In this document: positions 1-9,271 of the stretch, piece by piece
How the letters are laid out: every line of letters begins with the position of its first letter
Numbering within the stretch: position 1 is the stretch's first letter
Notes under the pieces: model-generated
Seen by the model: the letters and a program-made list of their open reading frames with translations, nothing else
What the model was told of the DNA's origin: nothing
The model's database searches: none
Translations under genes and position numbers: made by a program
Assembly (NCBI GenBank): GCA_963921425.1
Contig: OY992835.1
Coordinates: forward strand, 25,557,322 to 25,621,321
DNA from: Dryas octopetala
Lineage: Eukaryota > Streptophyta > Magnoliopsida > Rosales > Rosaceae
Direction: 5' to 3'
DNA: 64,000 nt

Positions 1-380
1 CATACTTTGGGGGTATTCGAAATCAGCCTAATCTAAGTCGTTGGGATTAATCCAAAATAAGATGAGAAAACAAATTAGAATTCAATCTCAAAGTTTTGAT
101 TCCATCGGTTCAAGGTATTTAAGGCTAATCAATCCAATTCAATTATTAAAACGAACATGTTTGGATTGGTTGATTGATTAAATGAATGGAACCCGATGGA
201 TAGAAAAATTCTCAATCACCAACACGTCATTGTACATTCCAAACAGCACCTTAAGCTGCATTTAGGATACCAATGACCATCCGCCACGTCAAGATGTGAG
301 CTGAGAAAACTAAAGGTCCGCACTCTCCTGTTTTCGCCCCAGTCTGTAACCGAATGGAGCTGAGAAAAAAGCCCTAAAAC
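1..380. other. Left-edge intergenic sequence
   Basis: No coding or RNA gene is visible. The first ~200 bases are AT-rich with short self-complementary words and resemble degraded transposon or MITE sequence, but no matching terminal repeat or target duplication could be found inside the window. The rest is probably the promoter of the FAR1-related gene to the right. Confidence 0.4.
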
Positions 381-399
381 TCTACAGTTCTTCCGGTTG

Positions 400-1151
400 C
401 TATCTGCCACCTATCACCAAGATCAGAAAGATCTGGACCCTTGAATTACCACCGGAACATCCAAGGGGTTTGCACTCTCGAAGCAGCAGATTTTTCCCCA
501 TTTCCTTTCCTCCTCCTCCTTTCACTCTCTAAGGTTTACCCTCTCTCTCTCTCTCACTGTCTGGAGTTACGGGTTCTGTTTGAATATTCTCTTGAATGTT
601 TGGTGCTATATGGGTTGCTTTTTTATTGAGAATTGTAATGAAAGTTCTGGTCTTTTGGTTCTTTCATTTGCATTACTGTTTCGAAAAGTTTATATTTTTT
701 CTCTCTGGCATTCATATATGGTTGGAAGAACTGAGTATGCTAATTGCTAATGATGACTGTAACCCATATGTGTTTTTTGATTTAAGGTCTAAAACTGTAA
801 ATTGATCATTTTTGAACTCACATTTTCTATTACCGAGTACCAATTTATTGTCTTTTTCCCACCCAATTGATATAAATGGAGGCTAACTGAGTACCAATTT
901 AAGGTCACATGCTTAGCTCATTGTTTTTCCATTTTGGGTTACTTGTGAATATCGTCTAAATATTCCTAGCTGTGGTATATATTACAATCTGCTATTCTGC
1001 TCCATAGTTGTCAGCGTTCAGTAAGAATCACTTGCTGTTTATTTTAACATGTATGATGTGTTCTTTTTTATGGGGGATATAAACTGAGGGTTCTTGTCGT
1101 ATTGAATTGAATCTGTACCTTGTTTCTTTTTATCTTCCCTCCTTAATGAAG
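400..1151 (+). promoter_or_regulatory. 5' leader and leader intron of the FAR1-related gene
   Basis: A CT-rich stretch (541-556 is a pure CT run) and a good donor (CTAAG then GTTTAC, exon end near 533) precede the coding exon. A pyrimidine-rich tract ends in AG at 1150-1151, five bases before the ATG. I infer a non-coding first exon of unknown start (about 380-533) and a leader intron of about 618 bases. An upstream ATG at 1146 is out of frame and closes after six codons if it is in the mature mRNA; splicing at 1151 would remove it. Confidence 0.5.
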
Positions 1152-1155
1152 GCGA

Positions 1156-3687
1156 ATGGGTTGTAATGAGCCTGATATATTGAGTCATCCACAAATAGAG
1201 AGTCACAACAATGAACTTCCGACGTCATGTAGATTGGCTATTGATGTGGAACATGAGTGTCAAAGCCCCAAAGGTTCCTCTACCAAAAGGAGTCAGGCAG
1301 CTATCGACCTTGAACATGAGTGTCAGAGAGAGTGTCAATGCACAAAAGGTTCCTCTTCAGAAAAGAGTCAGGTGGTTGTTGATAGTGAGCATGAGTATCA
1401 GAGCCCTAGTGCTTCTTCTGTTGACAAGAGCCAGGTGGAAATTGATGATGAGGAGTGTCGAACCCCAAAATTTTCCTCTGTTAGTAAGTTTGAGATGGAT
1501 GTAGACAGTGAACAGGAGTCTCAGAGTCCAAATGTTGTCTGTACTGATGTATCAGGAGCTGGTATTCCCATAAAAGGTGAGGAAGACATATATGTGGTAC
1601 CTCAAGTTGGCATGGAGTTTGAGTCAGAAGATCATGCATACAATTGTTACAGTAGATATGCCGTGTTGGAAGGTTTCAGCATTAGAAAAGATTTCGTAAA
1701 CAAAAGTAGGATAGATGGTGCAGTTGTTTCGAGAAGGTACACTTGTTTCAGACAAGGATATCGGCCTACCCAACATAATGCCAATGTGAGGAAATCCCGG
1801 CAGGAAACAAGAACTGGTTGCTTGGCACACATGACCATTGCACGTCAATCCAATGGCAAGTTTTGTGTTACTCATTTTGAACCAAAGCACAATCACGAGT
1901 TTGTTACGCCTTGTACAACTTATCTGTTACCATCACAGAAGAGACTCAATTTTGCTCAAGCAGTTGAAGCTGACTTGGCTGATAATTCTGGAATGGATGG
2001 GGTGCCAAAACTTGGAATGGGGTTTGACTCAGAAGTTCATGCATTTGAGTTCTACAATACATATGCTGGACGGGTAGGTTTTAGTGTACGAAAAGATTAT
2101 GTAAATAGGAGCAAGATAGATGGTGCAGTGGTCTCTAGAAGGTTTACGTGCTTTAGAGAAGGTTTTCGGCAGAGAGACAAACGGGATATGAATGTGAAGA
2201 GACCTCGAAAGGAGACAAGAATTGGCTGTTTGGCGCAATTGGTCATATCTCGGCAGCTAGATGGTAAGTACCGTGTCACTCACTTTGAAGAAAAGCACAA
2301 TCATGAGCTTGTTGCTGCATGTAGAGTTCACATGTTACGGTCGCAAAAGAGATTAGTTGCAGCTCAAGTTATCAATGGTGATTTAGTTGACTGTTCTAAG
2401 ATACAGACAAAATCAGCTTCTGAGTTAATATGTAAGACAGTTAGAGATTGTGATAATCACAGTTATAATCCCATAGATTATAAAAGTAAACTTCCTTCCA
2501 AACGTATGAGAGAAATGAGAGAGGGAGAATCAGCCAGACTTCAACAATTTTTTCAGAGCAAAAAATTGAAAAGCCCTTCCTTCTTTTATGCTATGCAACC
2601 CGATGCAGATGATCAAGTAGCTAATGTATTCTGGACTGACACCAAGATGGTGACGGACTACAGTGATTTTGGTGATGTGATTTGCTTTGATACGACTTAC
2701 AGATTGCAAAGAGATTGCCGACCTTTTGCACCTTTCATTGGGATAAATCATCATAAGCAATTGGTGATCTTTGGTGCTGCACTTTTATACGATGAAAGTA
2801 TTCAATCTTACAAGTGGCTCTTCCAAACTTTCCTAGAGGCAATGTCTGGAAAGAAGCCAAAGACTATCCTCACAGATCAAGATGCAGTAATGGCTGAAGC
2901 AATTGATTTGGCGTTTCCAGAATCACACCATCGAATTTGTGTTTGGCATGTTTATCAAAATGCACTTAAACAACTAAGCTACATGTTTGTGGGCTCCAGT
3001 TCTTTTATCAATGATTTAAGTAGTTGCCTTTTTTATCATGATGATGAGGAGGATTTCGTTAATGCATGGAAGGTATTGTTGGATGTATATGGTCTTTGGG
3101 AAAATGAGTGGTTGCATGAGATGTTTGAATATAGAGAGAAATGGGCCATAGCTTATGGAAGGCATATTTTTTGTGCTGACATAAAAAGTGCACTACTACA
3201 CGAAAGTTTTACTGAAAACTTAAGAAAGTACTTAAAGTTGGACTCAGATGTGCTTCCACTTTTCAAGCATCTTGGAAAGGTGGTAAATGATTGGCACTAC
3301 AAAGAGCTAGAGGCCAATTACAACATGAGCCAGCATCCTCCAAAACTAATGGGGGATGTGATTTTTTTGAAGCATCCAAGGGAAATTTACACACCAAGGA
3401 TATTTGAATTATTCCAGAAAGAGTATGAAACATGCCTAAATATCATTGTGAATCAATGCACTGAGACTGGGTCATTGCTTGAGTACAAAGTTAGCATATA
3501 TGGGCAACCGCGAGAGTACACAGTAACTTTTGATTCATCCATTGAGGCAGTTGCCTGTAATTGTATGAAATTTGAGTTTATGGGAGTTTTGTGCAGCCAC
3601 ACATTGAAAGTGCTCGACTATAGGAATATAAAGATTCTCCCCTCCCAATACATTCTGAAGAGGTGGGTTAAAGATGCTAGGGTCTGA
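1156..3687 (+). CDS. FAR1-RELATED SEQUENCE (FRS) transposase-derived transcription factor
   Basis: Single-exon protein of 843 residues. It carries two FAR1 DNA-binding domains in tandem (about residues 148-253 and 283-389, each with the paired cysteines and a final HNHE zinc-binding motif), a MULE-type transposase core (about 491-611, with FDTTY and LTDQD around the two acidic positions), and a C-terminal SWIM zinc finger (CNCM...LCSH, about 801-818). In the family these domesticated transposases bind promoters in the nucleus, as FHY3/FAR1 do in light signalling. The N terminus holds five acidic imperfect repeats (about 29-133). The ATG at 1156 was chosen because it opens the frame after the inferred leader intron. 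It converges with the WVD2-like gene. Which FRS paralogue it is cannot be told; double FAR1 domains suggest the FRS5/FRS-like group. Terminal inverted repeats were not seen, so this is a host gene and not a live MULE. Confidence 0.93.
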   Translation: MGCNEPDILSHPQIESHNNELPTSCRLAIDVEHECQSPKGSSTKRSQAAIDLEHECQRECQCTKGSSSEKSQVVVDSEHEYQSPSASSVDKSQVEIDDEECRTPKFSSVSKFEMDVDSEQESQSPNVVCTDVSGAGIPIKGEEDIYVVPQVGMEFESEDHAYNCYSRYAVLEGFSIRKDFVNKSRIDGAVVSRRYTCFRQGYRPTQHNANVRKSRQETRTGCLAHMTIARQSNGKFCVTHFEPKHNHEFVTPCTTYLLPSQKRLNFAQAVEADLADNSGMDGVPKLGMGFDSEVHAFEFYNTYAGRVGFSVRKDYVNRSKIDGAVVSRRFTCFREGFRQRDKRDMNVKRPRKETRIGCLAQLVISRQLDGKYRVTHFEEKHNHELVAACRVHMLRSQKRLVAAQVINGDLVDCSKIQTKSASELICKTVRDCDNHSYNPIDYKSKLPSKRMREMREGESARLQQFFQSKKLKSPSFFYAMQPDADDQVANVFWTDTKMVTDYSDFGDVICFDTTYRLQRDCRPFAPFIGINHHKQLVIFGAALLYDESIQSYKWLFQTFLEAMSGKKPKTILTDQDAVMAEAIDLAFPESHHRICVWHVYQNALKQLSYMFVGSSSFINDLSSCLFYHDDEEDFVNAWKVLLDVYGLWENEWLHEMFEYREKWAIAYGRHIFCADIKSALLHESFTENLRKYLKLDSDVLPLFKHLGKVVNDWHYKELEANYNMSQHPPKLMGDVIFLKHPREIYTPRIFELFQKEYETCLNIIVNQCTETGSLLEYKVSIYGQPREYTVTFDSSIEAVACNCMKFEFMGVLCSHTLKVLDYRNIKILPSQYILKRWVKDARV
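1240..1554 (+). repeat. Five imperfect 20-25 residue repeats inside the FRS N terminus
   Basis: The pattern acidic-EHECQSPK-SS-KSQ recurs five times at residues about 29, 49, 74, 95 and 115. Copies one to three are the closest (EHECQSPKGSS, EHECQ...TKGSSS, EHEYQSPSASS); copies four and five are degraded. Each copy carries an SP or TP dipeptide or a serine cluster, so this is a likely disordered, phosphorylatable region. Confidence 0.75.
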
Positions 3688-4450
3688 AATTACAGAGGAA
3701 AATCTTGGGGTCACTGTATAAGAAGGTAATAAAGAGATCTGAGATGCATAACAGTCTATTTATCAGTTGTGGCTTCTGAAGTTGGAAGGTGATTCATTTG
3801 CATAAACACAATTCAAAAGTAATACTAGTCTATTTATTAATTTCATGTAAATTCTGTATAATGTTTTCCTGAACACCTTCTTTCATTTGTATTTCAAAGC
3901 TTGAAAGAATATTAAAAGCTTAAAAAGAAAAAATAAATCTCTTTTTCCCTTTCTTTCAGACATCTCCTGTGCTGCTTGTATAGAGACTGCCGTCAATAGC
4001 AATACCATATTCTTTGAACAGTCAGTAGGGAGCTCAAGTCCTTAATACTCAATGATCACTCGATGGCTATATTTTCTTGGATATAATTTTGAATTCCTTG
4101 GCGTTAAAGGCTTGCGAATGTTATTGAGCTTCCTGCATGCTTTAACAGATTTTTTTTCTCTGCTACTTGTGGGCTGGATAAATTCATGAATGAATTCCAC
4201 ATGTTTGCTTGCTGGCTTCCATAATTTCTACAATTCCTAGAGTTGAAATAACTCTTGGTAAATGGTAAATGGAGATACTTTACAATCTTTGTCTACTAAA
4301 CACTAGTTTCCAAACTACACTCTTCATACATGTACGAATTTGTTAAAACTATTGTCTCTTGCAAATTCAATTTTGTATGTGGTGCGATCAAGTCTATCTA
4401 GAAGTTGCTCGAAGCTTTCAACAGGACTGATATTTTCCAATAAATTCTGG
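3688..4450. other. Convergent 3' intergenic region
   Basis: Lies between the stop codons of the FRS gene and the WVD2-like gene. It contains the two 3' UTRs; AATAAA-like words occur near 3930. A TTTCTTTCAG acceptor-like site at 3950-3960 may mark a 3' UTR intron. No open frame of note. Confidence 0.5.
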
Positions 4451-7400
4451 TCAAACAGAAACTTGGTTTATCCGAGCTGAATATGGAGATGTATTCTCAT
4501 GAGTAGTCTTTAAGGATCGTGAAATGAGAGAACAAGTTGGAGTTCGCTTATTCTTTCCCTGGGCATCCTTGGAGCCACTGCTCTTGATTGAAGGTCCACT
4601 AGGAGGTAGAGAGGTTGAGCCATCAACTGTGCTGGGAGTGAGCTTTTTCCCTAGCTTCTGTGACTGAGGCTGAGTAACTGGAACCTGTAGGAAGGAAGAA
4701 AGCAGGGATAATAAAAAAGCATTAAATTTCATACACCTAACTGACACCATTCAAGAAATACATCTAATTCTAGGCAGATATCTTTTACACACACAGAAAA
4801 AACGCCCACGAATCATGATCATTGATAGTAAGGATGTCTGGGATAGTTTTCAAAGAAGCATAACTGCTTCTTGATGTAAGGTAACATGAAGGACAAACAT
4901 TACCTTCTGTATCTCATTCTTTTGTGATTTTCTTTCTTTATAGAAGTGAGGAAGTGGCCTGGCTTTGAAGCAAAGGCTTTGACTGAACTTTCCAATTTCC
5001 GTTTCTTCTTTCTCCTGCATAAAGCACATAGAGAATGTATTGAGCCTAGTTGTTGTGAACAAAACTAGTTTGGTAGAGATGGTGTCATACACACTTTACT
5101 GTCTAGGCCCATTAAGTTGCATTCTGTTTTCATTAAGTACTTCTTGCTGATTTTTACAAACAAAAGTAATACAGGACAAACCTTGAGTTTTCCTTTTACT
5201 TGCACCTTTTGTGCCTCATTAGCATTGAACTTTTCTTCAAGTTTCTGAAAGCAATGAGGCAGAATATGACATCCATAAGTACTTTAAACCACATATAGTT
5301 CTACTTCATAAAATAGAATGGACTGTAATTCAGAAACATATAGAAAAGGAAATATGCCAATCCTTGCCTTCCTTCTACTTGCAGCCCTTTCTTCAGTTCT
5401 TAAGAAAGGGGCAGATGAAAATGGGGACCGCGCTTTGTTTCTGCAGGCACTTAAAAATTTTGAACAACTGCCCAAATTGGAAAAAACAACAAAAATTATA
5501 AGAACTCAAAGCCCATTCCTAAGGAGTGGGGCTAGGTGGGGCCCTCAAAACCATTAATTCAGATATTTATATTCAACGTGGGTTGGCTTGCATATGCTTC
5601 TGGAGCTATTAATGCTACATTAACATACAATTTGAAAACAACTGCGGTCTGACCAGGTAATACTATAGGCAAGTAATTGTTTGTATTCCTGTTTACAAAC
5701 ATGCAATATTCCCTGTATAATATGCAATGGTTCCATGTAATTTTTTGAATTATCCCGATTATATATCAGCAATGCTTTATATATGTCTTGGATAAATTAT
5801 GAACATTTTGTGATAATACATGTGAATTAAACAGGCAAAAAGTCAAAAGAAAAGGCATATACTCTGTACGGAGGGAGCGCCATTTGGGCCCAAATGTTTT
5901 GGTTCCAGTGGTTGAAGGATCAAGTGGTGTTTTGATTCTGTGAATAATAAAAAACACGAGCAGAAACAAGATCAGTCATGAGTCATTTATGGATATAATA
6001 AATAAGAGACAAAAATAAAGATTGAAGCATTTTCGAAGATTGCATATTGTGCTCCATACGATCAGGTACCTTCTCTTTTCTGAACAAGGGGTTGTTGAAG
6101 AATGGTTGTGCACCTCATTCTTAGACACCTGCAGTTCCAAAGACAAAAATCTCTTAGCATGGTTGACAAAACTGCAAAGTTTTAGAAACCATTTTGGAAA
6201 TATTCAAAGAATTTGGGAGGCACCATAGTTGGAGTCCTTAGAGGAGTTAAACAATCTTTAGATGTCTTGAAAGAACCACCACCAACTCTTGAATTTTCAA
6301 TCTTCCTGATGACCGTTGAAGTAAATCTGGAAAGTTCTCTGATGGGTGTAAAACCGACCGACTTGTGAAGTGATTTTGGAGATGATCTTTTCTTGTCCTC
6401 GTAGTCTGTTGCCAGCTTTTTATGTAAAGGAGTGGCATTGTCATCCTTCCTGAGACAACTAGGAGCTCTGGGTTTTGATGGAGAAGATGGGACCTTAGGT
6501 GCTTTATGATTCACTAATGCTGATTTCGTGGAAGAAAGTGTCGTTTTCTTCTTTCTCATTGGTGATAAAGCTTCTTTCTTGGAGCTGTAACTCTGCTGAA
6601 ACAACAATTTAATGCAAGTTGAGCAACTTCCATAGTCCATGGGTGTTAAAACTATACAAATCATGGTTATAAATCAATATTGTTACCTTTAGCAGAGGCT
6701 TTTCCATCTGGGGTGTGCTACTGACCTCCTTGTGGTTATCAGCATCATTGCGCATTTGGCTTGAAAGTTCAATCTCAGCAGAATTATCCACCAAAACTTG
6801 GTGTTCAGTTTCAGGATTAGCAACTTGCAGCTCGCTGCTTTCATATTTGTCAATTACAATGTTTGAATCATACCCATCGGTATGGACGATGAAAGTTTCT
6901 TTTCTATTTGGCTCTTTGACCTCCTCTTGTTTATGGAGGTGTTCTGTCACAGGATGCACCTTTCCGCTATCAAGTTTGTCCGTTTCAAAAATATCAACAA
7001 TGAAAGCTTCCTCTCTACTTGTCTCCTTTACCTCCTCTTCCTCTTGATCAAAGAAGTGTTCAGGTACAGGATGCACCTTGCTGCTTTCAAATCTGCCCTC
7101 TTCTTCTTCTTCTTCTGTTGTTGCTTCATCTTCTTCTCCATTCGGATCTTGGACCTTCTCTTCCTCTTCCTCCTTTTCATAGACGACCACTTCAAAGGTT
7201 TTCAGAGATGGGGTTTCAGATTTGGGTGATGCAGCATTTGCTTGTTGTTCAAGCAAGGCTGCGGCTGCGGCTCTTTGAGCAGCAATTTTCCTGTAATGTT
7301 CTTCAAAGAAGGCCTTCTTTTGTGCAACTGAACCAGGGCGGGAGTACCTCTCTGCCTCTTCCACATAGCGGTTGTGAGAGAATGTGGACCATTTCTCCCA

Positions 7401-7694
7401 AGCTAAGTTCTCTGTCGTGAACCTCCCAAATGATACTGAATGCCCAAATGCATGAATTGGGTTTCCCTGAAACAACAAAGTTGGTCGATCAAGTTTTCAA
7501 CTTTTCACAATGAAATGAATTCTCAAACCCAAATCTTAACTACCCAGTTACTGAAAACTGAAATGCACATAGAATTTGGCCTTGAAATAACATAAAACAG
7601 AAAGACAATTCGAAGAAGAACTGACCTCGTGTGTTTCATTGGGAATGCCTGAAACATAAGAGAAAGGTTGCATGAGACAGGTTGATTCTCCCAT
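4451..7694 (-). CDS. WVD2-like protein with TPX2 domain (microtubule-associated)
   Basis: Nine coding exons: 7626-7694, 6687-7466, 6224-6595, 6070-6128, 5863-5937, 5368-5467, 5182-5244, 4904-5014, 4451-4684. Together 1863 nt, 620 residues. The N terminus (GNPIHAFGHSVSFGRF, SLAWEKWS-like) and the TPX2/KLEEK core (AACRNKARSPF, RTEERAASRRK, KLEEKFNANEAQ, then QSLCFKARPLPHFY) match the WAVE-DAMPENED2-LIKE family, which binds and bundles cortical microtubules and affects cell elongation. A glutamate-rich middle (about residues 115-190) includes a duplicated KVHPV-EH-Q-EE-VKE module. The intron after exon 6 begins with GC, and the acceptor of exon 3 is a CAGCAG tandem site. Length suits the longer WVD2-like members (WDL4-7 type); the exact paralogue is uncertain. 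Confidence 0.9.
5366..5368 (-). other. Non-canonical GC-AG intron donor
   Basis: Exon 6 of the WVD2-like gene ends AAG and the intron opens GCAAGG. The acceptor at 5245-5246 is TTTCAG. Using GC keeps phase 0 and gives the conserved join RRK-KLEEK. The only nearby GT (in GCAAGTAGAAGG) would throw the next exon out of frame and stop within two codons. Confidence 0.75.
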
Positions 7695-9271
7695 AACGAA
7701 CAATTTCCAAATTTGATGTGGTGAGACCTATTCCTCCCAAAAATCCAAACTTGAAAACCCTATATTGCTGTCTAATTATCGAATTATTGAATTAATGATT
7801 ACATTGGGGTCGTCCCTGGTTGATTTCGAATTTGAAATTCAAACGAAAAAGTGTCGTCGTGGAAAAGTTGGCCTGGACGTAGACCGCATAGAGAATTAGA
7901 GATAGCGATGAGACTTCGGACTGCACCAACCCAAGTCACAAGTGGACCACCTTAAACCAATAATTATATAATATTAAATAATCATGTCCCGTACTTTGGA
8001 CTTCGGACTCCAAATCCAAATTCAATCTTTTCACTTTTCGGCTTCTTGTCCTAGTACTTTGTAGGACCCGTGGAATACCCAACGGATTCCTCCAACGTCC
8101 AAATTTGGCCAATTTGAATTTGAACTTCAACACCCCTGACCCCTCCCTCCCTCCCTCCCTAATAATGATGCTGTCCAGTTGCATTATGTCTAACTCTTGT
8201 CTCCCTATAATAAAGCATTTGAGCATTTGATTACAACTCAAGCAATATGAAATTAAATGTTACTTTTTATTGTAGTTGTTGAGTAGCCTAATTGGAAGGG
8301 TCGTAAAATTGTCCACTTTACACCTAAGTTCGATTCTTTCTCTCTCCAAATAAAAAAAAAGTTACTACTTATTAGATCAGTCATTCTCTTAGGCAGATGC
8401 CCTCGCTGCCATTGCCGAGCACTCAACATCTAATATATGCAAAAAAAAAAAAAGCTACTGCATCTGCCGTGGAGAAAAATCCCTTATTAAATTGTTCCTA
8501 AAATTGAAATGAGTACATACAGTTTGTCTACGATTAACTATTAGTCTAACGATATTTTACTCCACAATATTAAAGTCGTAAATTCAAATATTTCCGTTTC
8601 CACATAAAAAATTAAAAAACTAAAACTAAAACAAAAATCCATCCATCCAATCCAAATTTTAGACACGTGAAAATATTACAATGCATTTGATTTTCTTTAA
8701 TAGTATTTCCTTTTTGGAGGCTTATGTTTGGTCAACGACCAATTAGGTGCCCAGGGCTGTGGTTGGGTTTTGGATTGCGTGGCCCTTTGCTTTGGATTTT
8801 CCCCAGTCCCCAGTCCCCAGGTAATCAAGTTGGGCCTTGAGTTGGACGGTGTAGATCAACGTGTTCTTGCCACGGCCCAACAATGAACACCCTCCTGTAG
8901 CATTTTCAACTCTCACATTTGACACCAGTGACATTAACCAAATTGTAAGCACGTATACGATTTCATATGGAAAAGAATACGACTAGAATACAAATTGATA
9001 TCAAAATCATTTCATAGCCTCCTCTTCCCCTTCGTGTTACTCCCGTATCTAACATTTTGTAAAATTGTTGAAATAAACTACTTTGTTTTGTCCTTTGGGA
9101 ATGCAACTTGGGCTGGCTTAGCAAGTTTAGTGTCATATCATATGGACTTCCCTCAATGCAGTACTCGTGATGGCAAAGGCAAACTTGGTCTCAGAGAGTC
9201 AGAGACCATCCTTTTATCTTTGATGAAGTTCTTAAGTTTTACCTCACAAATCAGTAAGTCACAAGAGAATG
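7695..9271. other. Intergenic region between the WVD2-like 5' end and the galactosyltransferase 3' end
   Basis: Holds the 5' leader and promoter of the WVD2-like gene (about 7695-7950), a GGGA/CCCT-rich short tandem at 8143-8160, a probable SINE (see next entry), a poly-A tract at 8442-8453, and a triple CCCCAGT repeat near 8802-8820. No gene seen. Confidence 0.5.
8272..8360 (+). mobile_element. Probable tRNA-derived SINE
   Basis: A box-A-like word (TAGCCTAATTGG, 8284-8295) and a box-B-like word (AGTTCGATTCT, 8327-8337) stand 43 bases apart, as in an internal RNA polymerase III promoter, followed by a CT-rich stretch and a 9-A tail ending at 8360. Flanking 13-mers GTTACTTTTTATT (8259-8271) and GTTACTACTTATT (8361-8373) agree at 11 of 13 positions and look like an ageing target-site duplication. 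About 89 bp, short for a plant SINE, possibly 5'-truncated. Confidence 0.45.

Noticed and set aside
1156-3687. Live Mutator transposon instead of host gene
   Set aside because: The protein has a MULE core, but no terminal inverted repeats or 9-bp TSD flank it, and the FAR1/SWIM layout and leader intron are those of FRS genes.
5370-5380. GT donor in GCAAGTAGAAGG for WVD2-like exon 6
   Set aside because: It puts the next exon out of frame with a stop after two codons; the GC donor fits.
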